Assembly (NCBI GenBank): GCA_945833885.1
Contig: CAMAFY010000001.1
Coordinates: 1-64,000 of the forward strand
Source: an uncultured Bacteroidales bacterium
GTDB lineage: Bacteria; Bacteroidota; Bacteroidia; Bacteroidales; Bacteroidaceae
Reading direction: 5' to 3'
DNA length: 64,000 nt
Below are positions 52,686 to 61,781 of this stretch, piece by piece. Under the pieces are notes generated by a model. It saw only the letters and a list, made by a program, of their open reading frames with translations. It searched no databases and was not told where the DNA came from. Within the stretch, counting starts at the first letter, position 1. Each line of letters starts with the position of its first letter. A program made the translations under genes and the position numbers.

Positions 52686-53558
52686 ATGGCAAACAATGCT
52701 ACCGCACCTAAGAGTGCACCCAAGAAGTCTGACAAAGGCTTCACCGGTATTAAGTCCGGTTTCCTCGTAATCGTCTTCTGCTGGATTCTTGCAGAGAGTG
52801 TTTACGTATTCGTGTTCGGCTACAAGAGCCACTTCGCTGATGGTGATACTTGGACAAACATCCCCTTCTCCTTCTTCAATGAGGGTGAACACGAACCTGT
52901 TGGTGGCGACATCATCGGTACTGTGTACAAGGGCGGTCTCATCGTGCCTATCATCTGGACTCTTCTCTTCACCGTTGTTGCTCTCGCTATCGAGCGTACT
53001 TTCGCTATCCGCACCGCCAATGGTAAGGGTAATCTCGCCAAGTTTGCTGCAGAGGTAAAGAAGGCTCTCCGCGCTAACGACATTGATAAGGCTGAGCAAA
53101 TCTGCGACAAGCAGAAGGGTTCTGTTGCCAATGTAGTTCTTGCTGCCCTCACTGAGTACAAGAAGCAACTTACCACTGATCTCGAGACCGAGAAGAAGGT
53201 TCTCGCTATTCAGAAGACAGTTGAAGAGGCTACCGCTCTTGAAATGCCTATGATGCAGGAAAATCTCCCCATCGTTGGTTCTATCGTTACCCTTGGTACC
53301 CTTACCGGTCTTCTTGGTACTGTGGTCGGTATGATCAAGTCCTTCTCCGCTATGGGTAGCGGCGAAGGTGGCGCTGACTCTTCTGCACTCTCTGTCGGTA
53401 TCTCCGAGGCTCTTGTAAATACCGCTTCCGGTATCGCAACTGGTGCTCTCGCCGTTATCGCTTACAACTTCTTCACCAACAAGATTGACAAACTGACGTT
53501 CGCTATCGATGAACTCGGTTTCACTATCGTAGAGACTTTCAAGACCACTCAGAAGTAA
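52686..53558 (+). CDS. exbB: MotA/TolQ/ExbB proton channel subunit
   Basis: A predicted 290-residue inner-membrane protein. Three membrane segments are visible (about 25-48, 80-105 and 185-260, the last containing two helices, TLGTLTGLLGTVVGMIKSFSAMG and IATGALAVIAYNFF). With ExbD it forms a channel that couples the proton gradient to TonB. IPIIWTLLFTVVALAIERTFAI and the T-G-L-L-G-T-V motif are typical. The N-terminus has an alanine/lysine-rich cytoplasmic extension. First gene of a four-gene operon (spacings 24, 17 and 31 bp). Confidence 0.95.
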   Translation: MANNATAPKSAPKKSDKGFTGIKSGFLVIVFCWILAESVYVFVFGYKSHFADGDTWTNIPFSFFNEGEHEPVGGDIIGTVYKGGLIVPIIWTLLFTVVALAIERTFAIRTANGKGNLAKFAAEVKKALRANDIDKAEQICDKQKGSVANVVLAALTEYKKQLTTDLETEKKVLAIQKTVEEATALEMPMMQENLPIVGSIVTLGTLTGLLGTVVGMIKSFSAMGSGEGGADSSALSVGISEALVNTASGIATGALAVIAYNFFTNKIDKLTFAIDELGFTIVETFKTTQK

Positions 53559-53582
53559 TCATAAATAAGGTAACAATAGAAA

Positions 53583-54194
53583 ATGGGACGTTTTCAAGTC
53601 AAAAAACAAGACACATTCATAGACATGACGCCTATGAGTGACGTGATGGTCCTGCTGCTTACCTTCTTTATGCTTACTGCTACGTTCACTAAGGAAGAAC
53701 CCGTCGCCGTTAATGTGCCAGGTTCAGTGTCTGAAATCAAGATTCCCGAGTCAAATATCATGACAATTTTTGTCAGCCCTGCCGGAAAGGTGTTCATGGT
53801 AATGGATAATCCTATCCGTCAGAAGGATATGGCAATGGAACTCATTGATGCTGACATGCTTGACCTCAATGCAAAGGAACTTGAAACCTTCGCCAATGTC
53901 CCCACCTTTGGTACTCCTATGAATACCATTAAAAGTTGGGTGAATATGGAAGGCGCCAAGCGTAACGAGATTCTCACAAAGAGTCCCGATGCTGGTATTC
54001 CTTGCGACAGCGTGAACGACGAACTCAAAGAATGGGTGAAGGCAGCCCGCAAAGCTTGTGGCGAAAACATGCGTATCGCTATCAAGGCGGACAAGACCAC
54101 TCCTTACAAGACAATTAAGAATGTAATGAACTCGCTGCGTAGCATCGATGAGAGCCGTTATAATCTCATCACCACGCTCAAGTCCGGCGAATAA
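53583..54194 (+). CDS. exbD: ExbD/TolR biopolymer transport protein 1
   Basis: A predicted 203-residue single-pass protein. The N-terminal membrane helix with its functional Asp is DMTPMSDVMVLLLTFFMLT (Asp at about residue 20). A periplasmic domain of about 150 residues follows. It is longer than E. coli ExbD (141), with an insert around residues 75-130 containing FANVPTFGTPMNT. With ExbB it harvests the proton gradient to energise TonB-dependent outer-membrane receptors. Confidence 0.94.
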   Translation: MGRFQVKKQDTFIDMTPMSDVMVLLLTFFMLTATFTKEEPVAVNVPGSVSEIKIPESNIMTIFVSPAGKVFMVMDNPIRQKDMAMELIDADMLDLNAKELETFANVPTFGTPMNTIKSWVNMEGAKRNEILTKSPDAGIPCDSVNDELKEWVKAARKACGENMRIAIKADKTTPYKTIKNVMNSLRSIDESRYNLITTLKSGE

Positions 54195-54211
54195 TCAGAT
54201 AGAATAAAGTT

Positions 54212-54835
54212 ATGGCAAGAAAAGGTGGCTCAAAGCAAAAGAAAATGAACGCCCGCGTCGACTTTACCCCTATGGTCGACATGATCATGTTGCTCGTGAC
54301 TTTCTTCATGCTCTGTACTACACTGCTTAAGCCCCAGACCATGGAAATTACCATGCCATCTGATAAGGACGATATCAAGCAGGAGAACAAGTCTCAGGTA
54401 CAGACCGACGAAGCTATCACGATTATCATCGATAAGGACAACCAGATTTATTACTTCGAAGGTAAGCAGCAAGAAGCAAAACTTCAAGAGACTGCATACG
54501 GAAAGGAAGGCATCCGCAAGGTCCTTCTCAAAAAGAACATCAAGGCAGCCGAGCAGGTGGCTAAACTGAAGACTGAAATGCAGGCTAAGTTTACCTCCAA
54601 TCCGCTTCAGGCAGAAAAGAACAAGCAGTATTATAAGGAGTCACTTTCTAAGATTAAGAACGCAGACGGTACTCCTACTGCCATCATTAAGCCTTCTGAT
54701 GCCTCTACTTACAACAATCTTATCGACGTTCTCGATGAAATGCAGAACTGCTATATCGGTAAGTACGTTATTGATAAGGTGAATGACGTTGACCGTGCTA
54801 TGGTAAAAGAACAACTCGGTCGCGATTTGGAATAA
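54212..54835 (+). CDS. exbD: ExbD/TolR biopolymer transport protein 2
   Basis: Predicted 207 residues, a second ExbD. The membrane helix VDFTPMVDMIMLLVTFFML carries the Asp, preceded by a basic N-terminus (ARKGGSKQKKMNAR). The periplasmic part differs strongly from the first ExbD, with ITIIIDKDNQIYYFEGKQ matching the usual ExbD strand region. Two unlike ExbD genes in a row are typical of Bacteroidota energy-transducing operons and suggest a heterodimer. Confidence 0.94.
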   Translation: MARKGGSKQKKMNARVDFTPMVDMIMLLVTFFMLCTTLLKPQTMEITMPSDKDDIKQENKSQVQTDEAITIIIDKDNQIYYFEGKQQEAKLQETAYGKEGIRKVLLKKNIKAAEQVAKLKTEMQAKFTSNPLQAEKNKQYYKESLSKIKNADGTPTAIIKPSDASTYNNLIDVLDEMQNCYIGKYVIDKVNDVDRAMVKEQLGRDLE

Positions 54836-54866
54836 TCAAGAAATCATAAGTTAACTGTAAAACATT

Positions 54867-55712
54867 ATGTCTAAAGTCGATCTCAAATCGAAAGAATGGT
54901 GCGAACTCGTCTTCGAAGGTCGCAACAAGGCTTACGGCGCTTATGATTTGCGTGCCAAGTCAGGACGCCGTCACCTCTATGCGATTATTGACATCATCAT
55001 TGGTATCATCGTTATCGGCATTGCTATTGGTCTCTTCCTTGCTGCTCAAGAAGCCATTAAAAATAGTTTTGCCGTTGAGGAAGACCTTGTTACTGAACTC
55101 TCTGAACTGAAGAAAGAAGAAGTGAAGAAGGAAGAAAAGAAGGTTGAAATTCCTCAAGAACAGAAGCAGGAAATCCAGAAAGTTGCCGTCAAAGCATCTA
55201 TCGCCTTCACTGTTCCTGAAATCGTTGACCAGGTTGATGAGACCAAGAAACTTAAGAACCAGGATGAGTTGAACCGTTCTAACATCTCCATTGCCTCTCA
55301 GGATTATGAAGGTGACTCCAAGGATGGTATCAACATCGACGACCTCCGCGACAACCAGACTCAAGGAGGTACCTCTGCCCCTGTTGAGGAAGAGGCCAAG
55401 GTTTACAACGTAGTTGAGCAGATGCCTTCGTTCCCCGGTGGCGAAACCGCCCTGCTTAAATACGTAACCACTCACATCAAGTATCCTGCAATTGCTCAGG
55501 AACAGGAAATCTCCGGTGTCGTTGTACTTCGCTTCGTGGTGAAGGAAGACGGTTCTGTTGGAGAAGTAATCGTTCAGAAGAGTCTTGAAAAGCACTGCGA
55601 CGAAGAAGCCGTACGTGTTGTTAAGTCTCTCCCCCGATTCATTCCCGGTAAGCAGCAGGGTAAGGCTGTGCGTGTATGGTACACCCTCCCCGTTCGTTAC
55701 TCCATCCAGTAA
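54867..55712 (+). CDS. tonB: TonB energy transducer
   Basis: Predicted 281 residues. A cytoplasmic N-terminus with a conserved EWCELVFEGRNKAYGAYDLR is followed by a membrane helix (about 32-54) and a Lys/Glu-rich spacer (KKEEVKKEEKKVEIPQEQKQ) in place of the Pro-rich spacer of enteric TonB. The C-terminal TonB domain (about 205-281) shows FPGGETALLKYVTTHIKYP, VVLRFVVKEDGSVGEV and RVWYTLPVRYSIQ. It delivers energy to outer-membrane TonB-dependent transporters such as SusC. Ends 25 bp before a strong terminator. Confidence 0.95.
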   Translation: MSKVDLKSKEWCELVFEGRNKAYGAYDLRAKSGRRHLYAIIDIIIGIIVIGIAIGLFLAAQEAIKNSFAVEEDLVTELSELKKEEVKKEEKKVEIPQEQKQEIQKVAVKASIAFTVPEIVDQVDETKKLKNQDELNRSNISIASQDYEGDSKDGINIDDLRDNQTQGGTSAPVEEEAKVYNVVEQMPSFPGGETALLKYVTTHIKYPAIAQEQEISGVVVLRFVVKEDGSVGEVIVQKSLEKHCDEEAVRVVKSLPRFIPGKQQGKAVRVWYTLPVRYSIQ

Positions 55713-55736
55713 TTCTTTAGGATAGAATAATCAATT

Positions 55737-55773
55737 GCGATGTCATGGTTTATCCGTGACATCGCTTTTTTTT
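55737..55773 (+). terminator. rho-independent terminator of the exbB-tonB operon
   Basis: GCGATGTCA pairs perfectly with TGACATCGC around an 11-nt loop and is followed by eight T, 24 bp after the tonB stop. Confidence 0.95.
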
Positions 55774-56500
55774 CTTTATTCTATGTATGAAGAACTTACG
55801 AGGATATTCGTGAAAAAACGTTTACACCTTTATGTGTTCATTTGGTTTTATTGTAAGAATATTGGAGAATGTTTTTGAAATCCCCTTTTGTTCCTTTATC
55901 TTTTCATTTGGTTCGTTGAAAAATTATTAAAGTATGAAGATGAGAACCTTATTTGTTCCATAATGTTTTCATTACGTTATGTTGTCCAGTGTACAATCAT
56001 ACCATCTGTATCCCGTACAAGTTGTTCTTAGTATCCCCCAAAATGAGAGATCTTTTGAAATGAATTTGTTCTAATGGAAATTTGAATTTTTTCCGCTAAG
56101 ATTGGATATGAAATCCGGAATTATTCATAAAAGCATGGAAATCTCGTTGACATACATTTCCTGTTGAGTTGGACTGTGATGGTTCCATTTGAATGGAATT
56201 AAGGTTTATAGATGCAACCCTTTATATTGACATTCTGTATTTTCTATAATTTATTTCGGCACATCTTTCTTCTTGTTTTTAAGGTATCTCTTGCCATCTT
56301 CCGACCTCTATTCGGTTTACCATTCCAGTCCATTCGGTCACATAGCACACAGTGTTTCTTTTATCTGTGGAACTTTCCGTCCCGGATTCAGACATGAAAA
56401 CTGTCAAAGTAAATACATGGAAGCCGCCTTTATTCTGTTGATTTTTCTTAGTTATGGTCGGTAAATGTGAAATGTTCCGATGTTTCTCTCTTTTTTTTTG
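55774..56500. other. 727-bp A/T-rich spacer upstream of the polysaccharide cluster
   Basis: No gene, repeat or terminator is supported. Short open frames at 56212-56397 and 56273-56464 overlap each other and lack coding character. The strongest feature is the -7-like box at its right end. Confidence 0.6.
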
Positions 56501-56508
56501 TATCTTTG
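56501..56508 (+). promoter_or_regulatory. candidate -7 box (TATCTTTG) for the polysaccharide cluster
   Basis: TATCTTTG follows a T-rich run and is a good match to TAnnTTTG, but TTG is not found at the -33 position. The predicted leader to the first gene is about 300 nt and has no gene. Confidence 0.5.
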
Positions 56509-56815
56509 CAACAAAATCTGCGCATTTATAACAGGAACCAGATTCGTACAGATAATCCTTAGGCGCAAATCCATGGTCAGGAAGCCGGTTGAAACGGATT
56601 CGAAATCCTCACCCACAACTATTCGATGTAAGTGGAATTATTTACTGTATTTGGATTCATTCTGTCGGTTTTTCGCCTGCAATTTCCATTCGATATGCGG
56701 ATAAAGTGTCAGAATACAGATTTACTTCTCTGTTTTTGCTCGCTTGTTGTTTCCCCCGTCTTTGTAGGAAACATCCCCCTTTTTCTTAAAAGATAACCAA
56801 GATTATTTTTCAGAT

Positions 56816-57937
56816 ATGAAACAAACGACAATCAATTTGTCAAGAATCATCAGCCGTTGTTGGCAACACCGCAAGACCTTTGTCATCAATTTTGTAGTTG
56901 TTTTCGTATTGGCATCGGCATACATTCTTTGTATCCCCCGCTATTATTCAGCCCAGGTGCGCGTTGCTCCTGAGGAAAAGGCTGGTGGAAGCCTAAGTTC
57001 AATATCCACATTAGCGTCGAATTTCGGTATTGACATTGGTGGAAGCATGTCGTCGGATGCCATTTCGCCAGAGCTCTATCCGGATTTGTTTATGAGCAAC
57101 GATTTTGTGTCCGACCTGATGAGCATCAAGGTCCGTACTGCCGATGGTACTGTACAGACCTGTTATTACGATTATCTCTGCAACCATCTCAAAACAGAGC
57201 CGTGGACCCCTGTGTTCCGTTGGTTAAAGTCGCTGCTACCCAAACGCAAATCCGTCACTGTTGTGCCCTCTGACGATGATGCTTCGTCACTTCCCGTCGC
57301 ACCTGGCGGCCGAAAATACGTCGAAGGGCTGAATCCGTTCCAACTCACCTACGATCAAACCCTGCTTTTGAAGAATGTTAAGGAGATGATTCAGTGTTCC
57401 ATTGACAAGAAAACCAACGTGATTACTATCAGTGTGACCGATCAGGACCCCCTTGTTGCCGCCACGATGGCTGATAGTGTCCGTGTCCGCCTTCAGGAAT
57501 ACATCACCGCATACCGTACCAACAAGGCGCATATCGATGTGGAATACTATGAGCAACTTGTAGCGCAAAGCCTTGAAAACTATAAAAAGGCTCAGAAGAC
57601 CTATGCCGAATACGCCGATTCCCACAAGGAAAGTGTTTTGGCAGCCGTCAGCACAAAGGAGAGCGATTTGGAGAATGAGATGGAAGGTGCCTACAGTACC
57701 TACAATGCCCTCCGTGTCCAACTTCAGAACTCCCGTGCCAAAGTCCAGGAGCGCACACCCGCTTTCAGTGTGCTTGAAGTGCCCACCGTTCCTGTAAAAC
57801 CTGCCGGTCCGAAGCGCATGATCTTTGTCGGATTCATGTGCATGCTATCCATTTTCTTTACAGGAATTTGGCTTTTTAGACGAGAAATCAAAGAACATTT
57901 CAGCGATGAATCCTACGACGAGCCGTCAGCAGCATAA
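56816..57937 (+). CDS. Wzz-type polysaccharide chain-length protein 1
   Basis: A predicted 373-residue inner-membrane polysaccharide co-polymerase. TM1 is VINFVVVFVLASAYILCIP (about 24-42) and TM2 MIFVGFMCMLSIFFTGIWLF (about 337-356). The large periplasmic part between them ends in a coiled region (YYEQLVAQSLENYKKAQKTYAEYADSH) and the P-rich VPTVPVKPAGPKR before TM2, as in Wzz/PCP-1 proteins. It lacks a C-terminal kinase domain. First gene of a five-gene cluster. Confidence 0.9.
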   Translation: MKQTTINLSRIISRCWQHRKTFVINFVVVFVLASAYILCIPRYYSAQVRVAPEEKAGGSLSSISTLASNFGIDIGGSMSSDAISPELYPDLFMSNDFVSDLMSIKVRTADGTVQTCYYDYLCNHLKTEPWTPVFRWLKSLLPKRKSVTVVPSDDDASSLPVAPGGRKYVEGLNPFQLTYDQTLLLKNVKEMIQCSIDKKTNVITISVTDQDPLVAATMADSVRVRLQEYITAYRTNKAHIDVEYYEQLVAQSLENYKKAQKTYAEYADSHKESVLAAVSTKESDLENEMEGAYSTYNALRVQLQNSRAKVQERTPAFSVLEVPTVPVKPAGPKRMIFVGFMCMLSIFFTGIWLFRREIKEHFSDESYDEPSAA

Positions 57938-58907
57938 CGGATCAGGGATAACGCTATCCCTTGTCCTTCGTGTGATGTGTGCGAAATGGCGTCAGATTCT
58001 CCGTAACACCCTGCTTGCATTGCTTTGTGCATTGGTCGTCATGTTCTTTCTTCCCCAGCGTTACCACAGTTCTTCCCGGGTTGTTGTCGAAGAGTTTTCG
58101 TATGTAGCCCCCCGTCTGAAGGCAGCCTCACTCATATTAGGTATAGATATAGGCAATCCGCAGGACGTTTACGATGCTTATCTTCCGGTCAGTTACCCCG
58201 ATTTTCTTCAAGACAACCGCCTGTTGGGCCATCTGCTGTTCTCGAAAGTTACGACGATTGACCACAAGACAATGACGTACGGTGAATATCTCCGCAAGAA
58301 TCATACGCCCCTTTCCGCGCATGACAAGGATATTTTGCGCCCGTCCGAAACGCTCGACAGCCTGTTGGAGATTGCCAAAGAGCAGTTGAAAATCCGTTAC
58401 AACACCAAGAAATGCAGCATTCTTATGGATGTCAGCGCTGACGATCCTTATGTCTGCCAGCAGGTTTGCCGCATCATGGGCGACTATCTCCTTGACTTCA
58501 TCCGCGACTATCGTGTGAAGAAGCAAAGTTCAGAGGTCGAACATTTCGCGAAGGTAGAACGCGATTACAAATGCCAACTCGAGGATGCCCAGTCCGCATT
58601 GTCGGCATTCAGCGATTCGCATTGGGGTTCTTTCCTCCCGTCTGTCGAGAAACAGAAATCCGAGATGTCGGACGAAGTGGTCTCCCTGCGTCATCTTTAC
58701 GAGAATGTCAGGCTGGAACACCGCTTCTCCCGTGCCCGACTTCAGGACGTCACGCCGGCCTTCGTCGTCTACGACCATCCGTCGATACCCTCCAGTCTGT
58801 CGGGGCTCAACCGCGCTTTCTTCTGCTTCTGCTTCATCTTACTTTCCTTCTTATATTCCGTATTTTTCTATATGCGTCATGATATATGGGCGCAGATTTC
58901 GCGATGA
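57906..58907 (+). CDS. Wzz-type polysaccharide chain-length protein 2
   Basis: A predicted 333-residue second co-polymerase-like protein with TM1 TLLALLCALVVMFFLP (about 36-52) and TM2 AFFCFCFILLSFLYSVFFYM near the C-terminus. The periplasmic domain is shorter than in the first copy and only weakly similar (SASR- and ILGIDIGNPQDVYDAYLPVSYPDFL correspond to the first protein's FGIDIGGSM...ISPELYPDLF). The start at 57906 overlaps the end of the first gene by 32 bp in another frame, showing translational linkage. A longer frame opens at 57825 inside the previous gene and is less likely. Confidence 0.85.
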   Translation: MNPTTSRQQHNGSGITLSLVLRVMCAKWRQILRNTLLALLCALVVMFFLPQRYHSSSRVVVEEFSYVAPRLKAASLILGIDIGNPQDVYDAYLPVSYPDFLQDNRLLGHLLFSKVTTIDHKTMTYGEYLRKNHTPLSAHDKDILRPSETLDSLLEIAKEQLKIRYNTKKCSILMDVSADDPYVCQQVCRIMGDYLLDFIRDYRVKKQSSEVEHFAKVERDYKCQLEDAQSALSAFSDSHWGSFLPSVEKQKSEMSDEVVSLRHLYENVRLEHRFSRARLQDVTPAFVVYDHPSIPSSLSGLNRAFFCFCFILLSFLYSVFFYMRHDIWAQISR

Positions 58908-60220
58908 TATTCACAGCAAACCGCAGAAACATCCTTTCAAATCTCGGCTGGAGTGTAGGAGGCAAGTTGATAACCATTGCAGGCAGTTTGCTCGTAGGCC
59001 TGATAATCGCCCGTTATTTAGGGCCCGAGCGTTGGGGACTGCTGAACTACATCATCAGTTTTGTCTTTCTCTACCAGACGTTTGCCGTCTTCGGTCTTGA
59101 TTATATCGAGGTCCGTGAGATGGCACGTTGCCCCGAAGCGTGCGACACCATCATGGGAACCGCCTTCGTCATTCGTCTTGTGTTTGCATTATTGGCGATG
59201 ATGGCGGTGGCGATAACGGCTTGGACCACAGAGTCCGACCCTTATGTTGCCCTTATGCTCTGCATATATGCCTTTACGATAATATGCAGTACATTGAATG
59301 TTGTCCGCAATTATTTCATGGCGAAGGTGCAGAATAAGTATGTCGCCCAGTCAGAAATCCTGCGCACGCTCATAGGAATGGCCTTGAAACTTCTGCTCTT
59401 TTTCCTCGGTGTCGGTCTTACGGGTTTCATTCTTGCCAGCATTTTCGATACCGTTCTTCTGGCCTCGGGCTATCTCGCTGCCTATCATCGTAAGGTCGGA
59501 AGTCTGCGTTCCTGGTGTTTCGATGCCGGATGGTGCCGCCTGCTGCTCCGCGAATCCTTTCCGTTGATGCTCACTTCCGCTGCCGTTATGGTGTACCAGC
59601 GCATCGATCAGGTGATGATTGGCCGCATGATTGACAAGGAGGCGGTAGGCTATTTCAGCACAGCCGGTCGTTTTGTCGAAGCGCTCATCTATATCCCGAT
59701 GATGCTTTCCCAGACCATTTCCCCGGTTCTTACCCGTCTTCGCGGACAGGATGAGACGCTTTATCGCAAGCGTGCCCAGTTTTTCATGAATGCCAGCGTA
59801 TGGCTTAGTCTGGTCTTGGCAGCGGTTCTCTCTGCATTAAGTTACTGGATCATCTATATCCTTCTCGGCAAACAGTATCTTCCTTCTGTTCCGGTGCTAC
59901 AGATTATGGCCTTCAAAGCCGCAAGTGTGGCGCTGTCCAATACTGCGGGAACCATGATTGTTGTCGAAGGACTTCAACGCTATGCTATCGTGCGCGACCT
60001 CTTCGGCTGCATCGTCTGTGTGGTCCTCAACTACCTTTTTCTGCCGCAATATGGCATCATTGCCGCGGCAGTTGTTGCCATTGCCAGCAATATTGCCGCA
60101 GGTTGGTTCGCCGACCTCTTCGTTCCCTCCTACCGTCATCTCTTTGTCATGCAGACAAAAGCCCTGTTTCTTGGCTGGCGCTCGTTCTTCAATCTTAGGG
60201 AACTTCGCGGTGCAGCATAG
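58904..60220 (+). CDS. Wzx-type polysaccharide flippase
   Basis: A predicted 438-residue multi-pass membrane protein of the MOP/PST superfamily that moves lipid-linked repeat units across the inner membrane. About twelve to fourteen hydrophobic stretches are visible; LARYLGPERWGLLNY at the start (as IIARYLGPERWGLLNY), SFPLMLTSAAVMVYQRIDQVMIG and the LGKQYLPSVPVLQIMA segment are typical. The start ATG at 58904 overlaps the previous stop as ATGA, a coupled arrangement; an ATG at 58886 would add six residues. Confidence 0.92.
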   Translation: MIFTANRRNILSNLGWSVGGKLITIAGSLLVGLIIARYLGPERWGLLNYIISFVFLYQTFAVFGLDYIEVREMARCPEACDTIMGTAFVIRLVFALLAMMAVAITAWTTESDPYVALMLCIYAFTIICSTLNVVRNYFMAKVQNKYVAQSEILRTLIGMALKLLLFFLGVGLTGFILASIFDTVLLASGYLAAYHRKVGSLRSWCFDAGWCRLLLRESFPLMLTSAAVMVYQRIDQVMIGRMIDKEAVGYFSTAGRFVEALIYIPMMLSQTISPVLTRLRGQDETLYRKRAQFFMNASVWLSLVLAAVLSALSYWIIYILLGKQYLPSVPVLQIMAFKAASVALSNTAGTMIVVEGLQRYAIVRDLFGCIVCVVLNYLFLPQYGIIAAAVVAIASNIAAGWFADLFVPSYRHLFVMQTKALFLGWRSFFNLRELRGAA

Positions 60221-60374
60221 CGGTTTTCCTCGTCTTCATGCCTTTTCTGTCTGAGTGTTGGGATGTGGATGCCGGTATCAACATCGGTTTTTCCGCCATT
60301 TCCCGCGACAATATGGCAGGTAAAGTGCGAAAACGTTCCCATTCCTGAATCCCTCCATTTCCGAAAGTCCTCTT

Positions 60375-61634
60375 ATGTTCATCATACCTTTCGTCTGGTT
60401 TTCCACATTGTCATTCCTGCTGTGGCGCAAGCACGGTGGGTTCGACATCAGCGTCTACATCTCCCTGCTTTATACGTTCACGTCGTTTCTTGCCATGTTG
60501 TTGGTAGCCTTCGACATGCTGGGCGATGGCGGTATCCTGTATTTCAGCAGCGATAAAGGTCTCGATTTTGTTCCGACGCTTCTCTATTGCATCACGATAA
60601 GTTTGAGCATTTTGCCGTTCCATCTGGTCTATACCCGTGACATCCGCAACATCTCCTGTGTCTCTCCCTTCATGTTCGATGCCATGAGTCTGTTCCTTAT
60701 ATTGGAAAGCATGCTCAATCTCTATCTTGTTGCCGATTCTACGCTCGACATTCTCAGTGGAGACCTTGCTGCAATTCGCGACAGCGTCTATGCCGGTGAT
60801 GCCACTCCTGCCATGTTGAAGGCCGAATCCTTGGGCTTCATCTTCCGTGTGTTCTACTACTTCAATATGGCCACGCTGCTATGTCTCCCCATATTGTTCT
60901 ATAATATCTGTTTCCGTCATAAGCCCTGGTGGTGGAACTTCCTTCTCTTCTTTGCCTCTCTTAGCGCTCCCATAGCCGGCATTCAGAGTGTTGACCGCAC
61001 GGAGATGATTTATTACGCATTGATGATGGTCTTCTGCATCCTGTTTTTCTGGCCCCAGATGTCCCGCCGTCTGCGTCGCAAATTCCTGCTTTTCCTACTT
61101 CCTTTCATCGCCTTGGGTGCAGTCTATGTCACGGTGGTTAGTCAGGCCCGTTTTGAAAAACAGGATGGTGGTGCCGCAGTCCGGAATATGCAATATACCG
61201 GACAGGGTTATCTCAATTTCTGTTATTTCTGGAATTATGCCAATTACGATGAACTCACCGTAGAACGCATTTTCCCGTATTACAGCAATAGTGTGCTGAA
61301 GAAATCCAGTTCTCTCACCCGCCGTGAGGAACGTTCCGGACAGCAAGGATTCTTCATCAGCGTCTTTCCCACGTTTGTCGGCGACATTATGCTCGACATC
61401 AGTCCCATCGGAATGGTGCTTTGGGTCACCTGTTTTGCCTTTATCGGACTTCTCCTGATCCGCCAGTCGCACCGTACCCAATACGATATCTCGGAGGTTC
61501 TCCTTATCTTCACCATGGCATGTATCCCCGTTTTCGGTATATTCTATTACCGTTATTTCTCGCTTGTCTACACCTATTATATCGTATTGGCGCTGTTGTA
61601 CTACGGCATTTCGCGCTATCGCATACGCTTGTAG
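60375..61634 (+). CDS. O-antigen/oligosaccharide polymerase-like membrane protein
   Basis: A predicted 419-residue protein with about ten to twelve membrane segments and two larger periplasmic loops. The sequence is too variable for a firm match, as is usual for Wzy, but the topology, its place between flippase and glycosyltransferase, and the R-E-E-R-S-G-Q-Q-G loop and SPIGMVLWV segments fit an oligosaccharide repeat-unit polymerase. It is separated from the flippase by 154 bp. Confidence 0.75.
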   Translation: MFIIPFVWFSTLSFLLWRKHGGFDISVYISLLYTFTSFLAMLLVAFDMLGDGGILYFSSDKGLDFVPTLLYCITISLSILPFHLVYTRDIRNISCVSPFMFDAMSLFLILESMLNLYLVADSTLDILSGDLAAIRDSVYAGDATPAMLKAESLGFIFRVFYYFNMATLLCLPILFYNICFRHKPWWWNFLLFFASLSAPIAGIQSVDRTEMIYYALMMVFCILFFWPQMSRRLRRKFLLFLLPFIALGAVYVTVVSQARFEKQDGGAAVRNMQYTGQGYLNFCYFWNYANYDELTVERIFPYYSNSVLKKSSSLTRREERSGQQGFFISVFPTFVGDIMLDISPIGMVLWVTCFAFIGLLLIRQSHRTQYDISEVLLIFTMACIPVFGIFYYRYFSLVYTYYIVLALLYYGISRYRIRL

Positions 61635-61781
61635 TCCTGTTTCTCCGTATTGTTTCCCCTGTCTGCCGGCAGGAAAAAATGATGGGAAGGTTCCATATCT
61701 TGGACATCGATGTTCGTACATCCATATTCCTGTTACTAACATTCCCGCATATTTGTTATTGATTTCCCGTATTCCGCATAC

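Noticed and set aside
56212-56789. Short plus-strand frames before the polysaccharide cluster
   Set aside because: They overlap one another in different frames and are rich in Phe, Cys and Ser, as expected from A/T-rich non-coding DNA. None resembles the UpxY antiterminator often found upstream of Bacteroides capsule loci.
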